Shown here: one piece after another, positions 10,354 through 21,300 of the stretch
Numbering within the stretch: position 1 is the stretch's first letter
Layout: each line of letters begins with the position of its first letter
NCBI GenBank assembly: GCA_033964015.1
Contig: CM066923.1
Location: forward strand, 5,321,978-5,385,977
Direction: 5' to 3'
Origin: Scolanthus callimorphus
Taxonomy: Eukaryota > Cnidaria > Anthozoa > Actiniaria > Edwardsiidae
Length of the DNA stretch: 64,000 nucleotides
The notes under the pieces: generated by a model
The model's database searches: none
What the model saw: the letters and a program-made list of their open reading frames with translations, nothing else
What the model was told of the DNA's origin: nothing
Program-made: the position numbers and the translations under genes

Positions 10354-11404
10354 TTATGATATCTAGACATGACATCTTTGAAAAAATTGAATGCATGAAC
10401 ATTTTGCCGAAAAAAACTGGATCTAAGAATTGGAGCCCACAAAACACCTTCGTTTGTGGACGTTCTGGGGCTTTCTGTAGCGAGAATCCTCCGATGCGGG
10501 CGCTATCTTGGGCGCGTAAAAAAATCGGTCTGAGAGGTACTCCCGGGACGAGGCCGCAGTTGCTACGGTAAGTCTATGGATACCAAGGCATGCCCAGATC
10601 AAACATAGATCAGACCTAGATCAAACATGCCCAGATCAAACATAGCGTAAACATAGTTTGTTGATTCAAAAAGAATTCCCCCTTTAAAATTTACATAATA
10701 TAATGACAGTATATAGGAGTATATCGATACTTAATGTAGGAAAAAGAGTTATGTTTGCGAGCATTGCTATTCAAATGCTAATGCTTTCTCCTGTGAACCA
10801 ATCAGCATCTGGTTGGAGTAACAATGCAGCCAACGTCTTTCGTGATAGGTCTTACTGCTTAAAGGTCTTATTTTGAACGCGTTTTCCTAATGAACACAGC
10901 TGCTGCATGTAAGCTACCTATGAGGAAGAGTTGGCTTATTCAATTTATGTCCGTGGATTTTTCTAGCCAGCTCGCATGCGAAGTATTTTTGGATTCCATT
11001 GGTTCTTGCCTTTGGCGTGCATGACTGAAGACAAACTTTGAGGTAAGGAAAAAGGGAGAGTTCTATTATTTTTAATATTATAGAGCTATAGAAAGATCGC
11101 TTTTCTGATTTTGTAGAAGCGATAAAAAGCGGCATAAGGGGCAAAATATATGACCGGGGGCTAATAGACGTCTGACAGAAAGAGACCTCTGCCCTCAGTG
11201 TATAACGTAGTGGAGACTGTTAAGAAAATATATTTTCAGCAATGAAAGTGCACCGTATTAAAGTAAATACGTTTTAGCAACAACTCGAAGGTAGTATGCT
11301 AGTAGGTTTTTACAAAAAACGATAAAACTACTCGTTCTCGTTTTCTGTGAGTCAAATAGTCAACTTGGCATTCAACTCGGTAGTCTAGTTGTAATTTACA
11401 ATAT
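10354..11404. other. Intergenic stretch without a recognised gene
   Basis: Contains a short direct repeat (CCCAGATCAAACATAG, about 10600-10650) and a stretch with TCCTGTGAACCAATCAGCATCT at about 10790 that resembles one at about 34850. The open frames present are short and match nothing I recognise. Confidence 0.5.
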
Positions 11405-11640
11405 TCAAAAATGTAATTGAATATATATAGGATTATTCAAAGCTTCAGGAGGCTAGATTCCGCTAAGAAAATAGCACGAAAAAAGCGATATCGCACGAGT
11501 CGCGCAGCGACGAGGGCGATATCGTCTTTTTGAGTGCTATTTTCGGCGGAATCTACCGACTGAACGCTTTGAATATACTTGAATCCTATGATATCTCGTC
11601 CTCAATTTACACAAAAAAGAGATATCATAGGATTCTAATA
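11405..11640. mobile_element. Hairpin TIR element
   Basis: The arms pair around GATTCCGC...GCGGAATC and GCGATATCGC...GCGATATCG, with outer ends near TTGAATATATATAGGATT and AATATACTTGAATCC. Non-coding. Confidence 0.55.
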
Positions 11641-11823
11641 TTAATTCTAATATAGAAAAATGTATATACATATGTACAATAATTTCATAGATGTTGTGCC
11701 TTGTTGGGCGTTAAATTTCATTTGGAAGCCTGAAATCCGAAGTTCTTAACCATTCATTACAACAGCTCTATTTTGCACCCCACAATCTTTCATACACCAA
11801 AAAAAGAAAACCAATTCCCTACC

Positions 11824-13474
11824 ATATATTAGTCCAGTAAATGAAAAAATATTTTTACTAAAGGTTGGACAAAAATGGTAACAAAGGTTTCTCACCAGGA
11901 ACATGTTTACTAGTGGCCCGTTAGTACACAAAAAAAAGTCCACCCGAATCCTCCGATGGCAACTTCCTTTTTTTGAGTTTTGAAAATTCCTCATTTTCAT
12001 GAAATCTAATTGTCCAGTCATTTTAGGCCGAAAAAGAGCTCAAAATGAAACAAAAGGTTTTTCCTTTTAATATTGTTCCTGACACTCTCTAGTATCACAG
12101 GAAGAAAATCAGCAAAAATGAGATCATGCATAAAGTAAAAATTACCGAGGTTTTTTTGGCAGCTTGTTTTAACCTTTGTTGTTCGCAGCACAACTATTTT
12201 TCCACTGTTTCTGAGAATGATGAATTTTATAGAGTGTAGCGCCGGCCCGGCTCATCTCTGAATGTTTCTGACTTCCAAGAATGATCATTTCACTTTATTT
12301 AGTAACTCCTTGGCAATAAAAATTGCTTCAAAAGACATTTTCTGGTATTTACGGAACTCATATTTTCAAATCCCGTACGAAGTCTGTTTTGAAAGCGTGA
12401 AATCGCGTAAAAATCGAAACTAAATGCCAAAAACCTAGATATTTATTTGTGACGTGGCTAGCGATTTATAAATCAAGTCTGTGATTCAAACCATGGCCCA
12501 TGGGGCAGAGAATATGGAAGTATTTTGATATACACACTATAGAATATCTTTTGGTTTGGAAGGCTCAAGTGCCGGCAAACTCATGAATAACAATGGCGGT
12601 AACAATAGCGCTACAATGAGGAATTTTCAAAACTCAAAATAAGGAAGTTGCCATTGGAGGATTCGGGTGGACTTTTTCTTGTGTACTAACGGAACACTAC
12701 TAAACATGTTCCTGGTGAGAAACCTTTCTCAAGTGTATTAAGGCCTGGGTCAGCCCAGAAAATCGAGGAAATCACAAAATTTCAAATATCTTTGCTAATC
12801 ATTAATGTTGGAGCATGAAATTTTCAGGATAGTCAACATTCATCGAGTGAAATGTTTTAGTATGGAATTTGGGCTGATACACTGGTCACGTGTCCAGTCA
12901 CGTGACATTTTCACTTTTCAAATTTTAAAAATTTCTCCGGTGGTGAGTTTCACTCCTTTCTGAAAAGTTAATAGTTAATAATATTTCGCTCTTTGGGTTC
13001 TATATAGTGGTGTCTTAGCTGGTGGAAAAAGTTTGCTTCTTTAAGGTGCTTTAAGGACCTGATATGTTGATTAGGTCACGTGACCTGATTCTGACCCTTA
13101 TATCTCGTTTACGCTAAATTGATAGCCCAGCAGCCAAAACAGTACGATATTTCTATTGCTGAGGCCTATCCATTTTCACCAACATTGTATAGCTATATGT
13201 TTTCTCCATCACCGGAAAACCAATTTACTGTTTAGTCACGTGACATGCCTTGTGACGTCACTCCGTACTAAAACATGGCACAAAAATGTTAAGTTCGTCG
13301 AGTTTTATCACTGTACCAAAAATTAGCCTGCCTTAAATAGATTAAAGCAATTTAAGGCAAAATTTGCGTTTTTGGGGACCAGCCTCAAGCCCATTTAGAA
13401 TCCCAGGCCTTAATGTGCTTGAGTTGTTACCATTTTTGTCCAACCTTTCTCATTCATTTACTGGACTATATTAG
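11824..13474. mobile_element. Long-TIR element (~165-bp arms) interrupted by a second element
   Basis: Left arm 11824-11990; its reverse complement is found in two pieces, 12617-12737 and 13414-13474. Shared landmarks include TTAGTCCAGTAAATG against CATTTACTGGACTA, and GAATCCTCCGATGGCAAC against GTTGCCATTGGAGGATTC. The break in the right arm is filled exactly by the TTAA-bounded element at 12738-13413. No protein recognised in the interior. Confidence 0.75.
12738..13413. mobile_element. TTAA-bounded nested element, TIR GGCCTGGG
   Basis: Begins TTAAGGCCTGGG and ends CCCAGGCCTTAA, interrupting the right arm of the older element. TTAA at both edges is the target duplication typical of piggyBac-type transposition. 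The 668-bp interior is rich in CACGTGAC motifs (about 12885-13250) and has no reading frame of note, so it is non-autonomous. Family membership is inferred. Confidence 0.7.
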
Positions 13475-13708
13475 TAGAAACGCACTCTCACGAATCCTTT
13501 AATCTGATTGGCTCTTAAAATTCATACCCCCAATTTTATTCATATTTTCATTTGACAGCCGAAGGGAAGAAGCGAACGCCAAAAGACCGCGATTACCACA
13601 TTATAAGGGTTATTGTCGCTTAGGACTTCACTGTAAGATGAAGTGGATCAGTAAGGTAGGCCTTCTCATATTTTGACTCTTCCTGTGAGGTGAGATTAGA
13701 CAAGGTAA

Positions 13709-14612
13709 GGGACCGTTCATTTTTTATCAGGGAGGGGGGGCTGGTGGAAATGAGGGGAGACCCTGTATTTTTTTGGGTGACCACACCCCTTTCATGTCCG
13801 TATTTTTTAGGTGACCCCCAAAATCCAATGTATTTTTTCTGGTGCCCCCCCCCCCCCCCCTTATAAATGCTTGCCCTGTAAGATAGACTCTTGCCTAAGT
13901 GATGCACTAGTCTCATTCTTCTTAACGTTTTTCTTACTTCTGTCAAAGCTAAGGAACCGATCCCCCCTCAGAACTATTGAACGTTTTCGTGACACCCACC
14001 TCAGGTCCCCTATTTGACCTAGTAGAAGACATTTTACATAAAGAGGGGGTCACCCCAACTTTTGATAACCGCATTTCATCAAGCCTCAGAAAAAGGGTAG
14101 ATGGTTTTTGTGTATAGTAAACAAAGCCTGTCAGGAGCCCAGGAAATACGCTAATTATATAGGGTAGATGAAAGCTCCTAGCGAAGGGCTCCTGCTGAGC
14201 CTTTAGGTAATATTTTTCATGCGCTCCGCAAATGAAGAAATTATTATTATTCATGTGCTTGAAGCGCAGCCAAAATGACTAAACGGTGTCTCACGCTTAC
14301 CTAAGGTGTGTTCTTTCAAACATAGAGACTGCCCGGCACGCCTATCAGTGCATATTATATGTTAAATTCTGCATGCGCGCGAAGCGCGTCGAAATTTTTA
14401 TTTTAGAAACATATAACCAACATATTGCATGCTGTAAAAAATACAAACTTTTCGTTTCCTCCCTGTTATGTGCTTGTATTTTTTTGGGTGACCCCCCTTT
14501 AGTGGTGTATTTTTTGGGGTGACCCCCCCTTTGAGGCCGTATTTTTTTGGTTGACCCCCCCTCCCCCTCATTTCCACCAGCCCCCTCTCCCTGATAATAA
14601 ATGAACGGTCCC
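13709..14612. mobile_element. TIR element with TTTTTTGGGTGACCCCCC subrepeats
   Basis: Left end GGGACCGTTCATTTTTTATC, then AGGGAGGGGG and CTGGTGGAAATGAGGGG. The right end is the matching inverse (CCCCTCATTTCCACCAG ... AACGGTCCC). Just inside each end are several copies of TTTTTTGGGTGACCCCCC. Flanks are TAA on both sides, a possible target duplication. The interior (about 14020-14460) shows no gene. Confidence 0.8.
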
Positions 14613-14774
14613 TAATATTATATTAAATTTCTTTATTTACATATCACACACTGAATATAGTGTGAATATAATAATATAGAAATGAGAAACAACAAAACAT
14701 GCGTTTGATATGATGCTGCCTAGTAAATAACTAAAAAGCTAATCGAGCTAGGCAGCAGCACTACAGCAGGGCTA

Positions 14775-15045
14775 TACGTATGATTAGTATAATTACTCAA
14801 GTGATTATAAGAATTTCCGCGCGCTGATTTGGTCGAGAGGTTCGTTTTCTCTCGGTAAGGTGATTGGCATTGAAAGGATTGGGAGTGCGCGCGCGAGTTT
14901 TGTTATCATCGTGTGAAAAAGTCCAACAAAAACAAGTTTTTCTTTCTAAAAGCCTTATGAATCACTTGTCATGAGTAATTATACTAAAACATTCGTCTCG
15001 GTGACTATTCGCCGATAATCATGTCGCCGCGACTAATTGTTAATT
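14775..15045. repeat. Repeat with ATAATTACTCAAG / CGGTGACTATTCGCCGAT landmarks, copy 1
   Basis: Contains AGTATAATTACTCAAGTGAT, CGCGCGCTGATT, a matching inverted ATGAGTAATTATACT, and then CGTCTCGGTGACTATTCGCC. A second copy is at about 24745-24990 and a fragment at about 25345-25440. Non-coding. Confidence 0.65.
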
Positions 15046-15114
15046 AAATGAAAAACAGCTAGAAGTCCCGAGGGAATGATGATTTCGTTTGGTAGTCTCT
15101 ACTCAGGGGCGTAG

Positions 15115-15360
15115 CCAGCACTTATGAGAGGGGGGGGGGGGTTCCAAAATTCAAAAAATAAAAAACTCCACATAGATCTCGGGGGAAAACTAGCGTTTGA
15201 AGAAATTTGCTACATTTTATTGGAGCTTTTATTTGTTGTCTATTAAATATTTACAATTTTAGTAGTAGGTCGGTCCAGAACAGAGGCGAGGGGGAGTTCC
15301 GCTGCGGGAGAGGGGGGGTTCTGGAACCCCTGGACCCCCCACCCCCCTGGCTACGCCCCT
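15115..15360. mobile_element. TIR element GGGGCGTAGCCAG, copy 1
   Basis: Bounded by GGGGCGTAGCCAG and CTGGCTACGCCCC, with G-runs and C-runs just inside. A second copy at about 23165-23448 is cut off by another insertion, and a diverged one lies at about 27228-27386 in the Eph-like gene. Confidence 0.75.
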
Positions 15361-15696
15361 CCTACTCCATCGGAATTCAATATCACCCAATTTTGTATAA
15401 TAATGAATGACATTAAGTTGACCAAACGTGTGCTAGCGATGGATGTTGGATGTTCGATTTTATGATGTTGACTATTAAAATTAGCGGATATTTAAAAAAA
15501 AAGCACGACTGAAACAAAAGTCGTCATCAAATTGGAACAAAGAATTTTTTTAAAACTTGCTGCCGTACTTTCGAGGGCTTGACGTAGTTTGTACAAAGGT
15601 GCGCTAATCTTATAATTTGAACAAAGCCATCGAGTCGACTTGGTAATTAGTTCTGGATTAGTGCTAAACCATTTTCGAGAAACAATCGGACCCTGA

Positions 15697-15932
15697 AGGC
15701 TCATTTACACGACAGGGATTTTTTTGTCACGGCTCGGATAAAATGTGGTACGGGTACCAAATTTAATGGCACGGCTCGGGTACATTTGCGCTGTGTAAAT
15801 GGCTTTGCCGTACTACATTTTGTCAGAGCCCGACCGAAATTTCATCCGTGCCGGGACTACGTGGCGAGGTAGTCCCAGAACCATTTTTATCCAAGCCGTG
15901 CCATAAAATGTCTGTCGTGTAAATGGGGCTTA
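15697..15932. mobile_element. TIR element with CATTTACACGACAG ends
   Basis: Ends read AAGGCTCATTTACACGACAG and CTGTCGTGTAAATGGGGCTT. The interior repeats ACGGCTCGGATAAAATG-type and GCCGTGCCATAAAATG-type sequences inversely. Non-coding. Confidence 0.7.
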
Positions 15933-16334
15933 AATTTCAGCCGTGTCTTCGCTCTCGATCATAACCCACTTTGCGAGAGGAGACATCTGAATTCACCTCG
16001 AGGTTTTTTTTATTTATTAATACGTAATTAAATAAATAAAAAGGGTCTTCTCCTATTCGTGAGGGATTTTAAAGCGGGCGAAATGCAAGACAGCAAGACA
16101 ACGAGAGGTTGTAGAACTTACGGGCTGCATTAGATGGCGCAAATTGCTGCCGCGCAGCTTACACTCATGAGGGCTGTTTTACAGTATATATGCCTCGAGA
16201 GTCAGGTCATTGCACCGGGAGACAATTCCCTACTCTTACGAAGAGTGCAATGGGTTCTTTAGCGTCCACCTTGAACAGGGGTAGAAGGGAAGGCAGACGG
16301 GTCCTCGTATGTGTTTTCCTTCGTGGTAATTTTC

Positions 16335-16800
16335 GTTAACATGCCATAATTTTGCAAAAAAAAAAGTCGCATCTTGACAAGTAATGCCTCTTTTGAAAGC
16401 TTATTTCATCTCCTCAATACGATATTTAGGGAGTTTCCTGTCCGACGCATCGGGTCAAGTTTCGAGAGCTCCACACGCGGATTCACGATGCTTTCGTTCT
16501 TTAACAACATTTCACCATGGGCTTAGATGTGTTTTAAAAAACGTTTTTTTTTTTTAGCCAATTTTGAGTGTCCGCTTTTTTTCTTTTTATTAAAAAAAAG
16601 AATATTAAAAAACAAAGGAAATCGAATTTCCAAAATCCCCGACACGGTTTTTAGAACACATCTTAGGGATGGAACTCTAAAAAAGTTGAACTGATGGACC
16701 GGCAAGGAACCCTACAAAAAAAATAAATGAAATTATGTACCATAGTTTTTACTTGTAAAGATGCGACCATTTTTCGTGAAATTATGCCATTTTAACGAAA
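16335..16800. repeat. Inverted repeat with GATGCGAC / GTCGCATC arms
   Basis: AAAAAGTCGCATCTTGACAAG near 16362 pairs with CTTGTAAAGATGCGACC near 16752. An inner pair lies around AGATGTGTTTTAAAAAACG and TTTTTAGAACACATCT. Non-coding, low-complexity interior. Confidence 0.55.
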
Positions 16801-16893
16801 AAGCACCCCTAAGGTAGTCCGTAACCTTAAACAAGCTTTCAAATGATATATAATACACTTGGCAACAGGGACCCCTTGAAACTTTTCCCATAC

Positions 16894-17321
16894 CTTAAGG
16901 TGGCCCGCGGGTAATTATTTCAAAAATACATTAATTTTGAAATCATATTTTAAGCCCCTTGCAAACATCCGACCGATCTGATGTGAAACGCATATAATCA
17001 TCAATGCTTCTAGTTTATGAATATTGAAACAAATATTAGATATTTATAATTAGGCAGGTGCGATGCACGTGCAAACAAAACCTCGTTTTGGGGTTTTCGG
17101 TACAATTTCTAAAATACGAAAGTTGCAAACCACTGCATTTTGCGTGTATGTGATCATTGTTAATTGAACTCTCATCTGACAAACGTATTGCCGAATTGGG
17201 ACCTCTATTACTTATTTGATCGTGCTCATGAAATGCACCAGTAATCATGCAAGGGGCTTTTAAAAATATGATTATAAAATTAATGTATTTTTTGAAATAA
17301 TTACCCGCGGGCCACCTTAAG
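16894..17321. mobile_element. TIR element CTTAAGGTGGCCCGCGGGTAA beside a splice acceptor
   Basis: Arms of about 70 bp: CTTAAGGTGGCCCGCGGG on the left and CCCGCGGGCCACCTTAAG on the right, continuing through an AT-rich part (AATTATTTCAAAAATACATT). TTAA lies within both termini. The right edge is 22 bp upstream of the acceptor used by the DUF229 anchor exon. Confidence 0.8.
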
Positions 17322-17344
17322 TCTTGTGTTGTCGCACATTTCAG

Positions 17345-20300
17345 GTCTTGATTTGGATGTTGGTTAGCGCAGTTGTTAGTTGCTTCATCTCAACTCTGCT
17401 TATCTATCGAACAACTCAAGGTAGGTGGAATTAGGCTCGAATAGATTGTGCTAGCTTGATATTTACACAATTTGGAGAAATTATTTTTTTATACTGGTTG
17501 ACTCCGAAACATAGCCATATCACTTTTTAGCCGCCCATTTGAGGTTCACAGGAATCCCCGGGAGTGTAGGGAGAGGAGACTGGCACTCACAGTGTATCGG
17601 ACATACTGCTGTACATGTATACAGAGTCTTTTTGGCCGATTAAGGCCGCTTTACACTTGCGATATTTTTGTTGCTTTTGTGGCGGCGATTTTTCTCGCGC
17701 GAGTTGTAATTCCATCTCTCTAGTGTAAACGAGATGCAAATCCGGTGCGATTTCTGTGCTCTCTTTTCTTCAAACCGCATCAAGTTGCAAAGAGTTTCGA
17801 ACTTGTTTAAAATCTCCTCGATATCACGCGACAAAAATTGCGGCAGATCGCGCAGAGTTGCACATAGTTTACATTAGTGATTTGGAGTTGACGTGTACGT
17901 ACGAGAAAAATCGCCGCGACTCGCGCGACAAAAATTGCTAATGTAAACAGGCCTTAACAGAGGGGTGTCTACAAGTCTGTCCACGACAGCTGCGATACAT
18001 GGAAACCAAGCTTTAACAGCATGATCGCGGGGGCTGTTTACTCAAGTCGCGGGAGTCGGGCATTACATCCGGTTCACATCGGTTAAAATAAGCAAGCGTT
18101 GTAAATGCTGCCATTGGATGCGTGTAAATTGCCATCCAGAGAAAGTACTAACCTAGCAATTATGATTCTCATTGATTTACAGATGCTAACAACTTGAAAT
18201 TCAATGAAGCTTTCAAAAGATCAACGAAACGTTCTAGAACATTTGATCATAAATCAAAAGGAATCCGAAGCATGCTAAAGACTCTCCTGAACGACTCCTA
18301 CGACAACGGTTACGTTCCTTTACCTGTAACAAGTGGATGTCCATACAGTAGTATCAGACACGTATTATACAGAATTAACAAAGAGCAAGTTATGAACTCA
18401 AACTGCAAGGCAAGGGTTCCTTCTTTAAGTGAATGCAGAGATGCAGCTGAAAATTATCCGCTGCACAAAGCGCCTCTTCCTTGCAAAGATAACAAGGAAC
18501 TTGTATGCAAGTTTCACCACAGGGTCAGGGAGAACGACCAACAGAATGTGAGTGTCTCCTGTAATATTTCCGCATGCGGTAAGAACCAGATATATGTCGC
18601 TTCTTTGGATCCGGATTTTGGGACACTGCAGGCTAAACAGAAATGGAAAATGTTCACAAATGTACAAGATCTCGAAAAAGGGCTGGTTAGAGTAATCAAC
18701 GAGAACGATCTGAATGGATTTGGGTTTTGCTTTCTGAAGTGCATTTCAGGAGATGGGAAATCAAGATATATTAGTGCGTTATTGCTTTTACCACCAGTAA
18801 GAAGAACAAACAACAAACGTTTCAAGAAGAAAATCCCCAATGTACCCAATTTCAATATAATTGGCCTGGATTCAATTTCTCGGCTTCATTTCTATCGTAC
18901 TTTACCTAAAACGGTTCAAGCTCTTAGAAAGGTTGTCTACAGTGATACTATTGCCTCCACAGTGCTCGAGTACCAGTTCTTTCAGGCATTTGCTCCTTAC
19001 ACGTTTGTCAATGTCAAAGCTCTTTTCACGGGGTCGCCGTTTTATTACACAAAGGTCAACAGTACATCTGGAACTTCATTAGACTTCAACCTGGAAATGC
19101 TCTTTTGGGAACTCAAAGCGCGGGGATTTCGGACAATGTTGCTGGAGGATCTATGTTGGTTCGACACAGCCGGGCTTATTCTTACTAATTACCTACCGAG
19201 CAAGAAACCCGTGTCACCTGAGGAATTCCGAGTCCGCTGGAAAGCTCTAAAAAAGCGCGTGAAAGATTGCGGGATCGACGATATTGGCCCAACGCATGCG
19301 TCGTGCGTAATGTTCAAGGACATTAACGGCAGGACGCAGCAGTATAACAAAATGAAAAGTGTATGTTACGGGGGAAAACCTTCGATAAGTCATTTCCTTG
19401 AGCACTTAGAGAACACAATTGGGACAGCATCTTCCGATCCCGTTTTCTCGTTTACGTTGCTTAACGTAGGACACGAGAACACAGGGCTAAGAATCAGGCA
19501 GGCCGACGAGCGACTTGCGGAGCATATTACTACTATGGCAGAACAGCAAAACACTATCACCATTCTGTTAGCCGACCATGGTCCGAAGCAAAGTCCACAT
19601 GCTGGCAAAACCCAAGGTGGAAGGTATGAACTTTATAATCCACCGCTCTTTATTCTCTTGCCCGAGAAAGCCGCTCAGATGCTTGGGGAAAGTAGGGTAA
19701 AGGCTCTTATTACTAATCAGGACCGTTTGCTGACAACTGCAGATATCAATGCAGGGGTTACGTCATATTTGCTCCCAGAGTATATTCACCCTTTTATCAA
19801 AGAGAAAGACAGACAAGGGATATTTGGTGTATTACCAAAAAACAGATCATGCTCGGAGTTGCCTCTGCAGGTGCAGGCGTTATGCGCTTGTGCAGGCAAC
19901 GAAAAATGGTTCCCTGACAATCATCGTGACTTTTTATGGGTGGCGGAGTTTGCCGTTGGCGAGTTGAATAACCGAATACAACAAGCCTACAACAAATCAG
20001 GTGCACTTGGAGGATTTGGACATTGCCAAAGACTTGTTGGGATAAACTTTGCTCAAGTTTACCAAAAAGAGGATCCCAAGAACTTTATGGTCATCATGAC
20101 CATCACCGTACTACCGCTCAATCAATTATTTGAAGTTCTTGTTAAGTTCCCCAAGGGCGTCCTTTCTCTCCGGTCCTTATATAAGAGAAAGCATAAACTC
20201 GCTGCTTTACTCAGCGTTCGCCGTATCTCCACCTTCAGCACTTTTGAGGATTGCCAAGACCGTTCTGTGGCAATAGGGATCTGCATATGCAGGTTACCAA

Positions 20301-20656
20301 ATGTCCGGATTAGATGGAACTGGAATCCTGTGGATTCTAGGGACATGGTAGTAGAGGTACTGCATCGTACCACAAATTTCAAAGCCAAGCCACACGTGAA
20401 ATATGTGGACGGGAAGTGTCTCGCTTTGAGTACTCGCACACATTCACACGGGGCTACTCTTGTTTACGAGCTGGCAAATACCTGTCGCAACAAAGTTTTT
20501 AACGTACGCTTTGAGGGGCACTCGGCTAGTGAGGTCCGCATTTCTAAACCTTTTCCTTTACGTTTAGAAATACACCCACTGACCGTTCATTTCGCATTTA
20601 CAGTGCATCATTACAGAGAACCGTACGACTTTGTCCCAGTAGTGAATTTCCATTAA
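17345..20656 (+). CDS. DUF229-family type II membrane protein, alkaline-phosphatase-like fold
   Basis: Two exons are supported. Exon 17345-17420 encodes a hydrophobic segment around MLVSAVVSCFISTLLIY and ends in phase 1. Exon 18183-20656 continues in that frame (YRTTQ|DANNLKFNEAF). From the ATG at 17357 the protein is 845 residues; a further upstream exon is possible because the frame stays open to the acceptor. The large exon carries DUF229 landmarks: GLDSISRLHFYRTLP near residue 248 (metal site with the nucleophile Ser) and LLADHGPK near 486, then GGRYELYNPPLFILLPE. These follow the alkaline-phosphatase/sulfatase superfamily layout. The C-terminal 250 residues are Cys-containing and less familiar. 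Inferred topology is type II with a secretory or extracellular catalytic domain. The substrate of DUF229 proteins is unknown to me. Frame, splice phases and length are consistent with a functional gene. Confidence 0.85.
17638..17957. mobile_element. TTAAGGCC TIR element in the DUF229 intron
   Basis: Bounded by TTAAGGCCGCTTTACACTTG and TAATGTAAACAGGCCTTAA. An inner inverted pair involves GGCGATTTTTCTCGCGCGAG and GAGAAAAATCGCCGCGACTCG. TTAA occurs at both edges as in the elements at 12738 and 16894. Non-coding. Confidence 0.75.
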
Positions 20657-20799
20657 ACTTCGTTGCCATAAGTACATATACATCAAAACGCGTAATAAGT
20701 GCATAGCTCTTCCATATATTTAATATGCATGTATCATTGTAGTAGTTATAGTCATTCTAGCTCTGAACAACCTCGCCCTTGTCGTCGCCCCTCTATCAA

Positions 20800-21000
20800 T
20801 ACTCCAGCGTCCTCTACTCGTCCAGGATTTTTAAAATCTACATACCCAACTAACTGCGCCCTCGCCTTCGTCTATTGTCTCGTCCTCGTCCTTATCAATA
20901 CCCTGACGTCATCTACCCGTCCAGGATTTTTAAAATCTACATCCCCAACTGCGCCCTCGCCTTCGTCTATTGTCTTGTCCTCGCCCTTGGCCTCGCCCAC
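20800..21000 (+). repeat. Pyrimidine-rich tandem duplication (~120-bp unit)
   Basis: CGTCCAGGATTTTTAAAATC occurs at about 20819 and 20922, each followed by ACTGCGCCCTCGCCTTCG and a CTCGTCCTCGTCC-type run. The pyrimidine-rich minisatellite character continues to about 21175. Confidence 0.7.
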
Positions 21001-21179
21001 ATCCTATCCCATCCAATCCATCCATCCTCATAATCACCCTCGTCTCTGACGTCGCAACCGTCGTCCCGCTGTCTGTCCTCGTCTTCAGTCCCATCCTCAT
21101 CTTCACATATGCTGCCCTCGTCGATCTCAATAACCTTGTCTTCACTTCGTCTTTCATCCTCCGTTCTGCCACTTAACTT

Positions 21180-21300
21180 GACTAGTCCTCTGAATATTTT
21201 TAGTGGCGTGTTCTTATTTTCCTTTAGAAATATAAAGTTTTATAGATGTGTAATTTTTTCTTACCAAGCGCTAAATAAATTATTGTTGTTGTTGTTGTCC
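21180..21300 (+). mobile_element. Possible 3' end of a non-LTR retrotransposon, (TTG)n tail
   Basis: AT-rich stretch ending CTAAATAAATTATTGTTGTTG with a short (TTG)n tail, like the reverse-oriented element at 62252-62698. No coding part is left; assignment is by tail type only. Confidence 0.4.
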
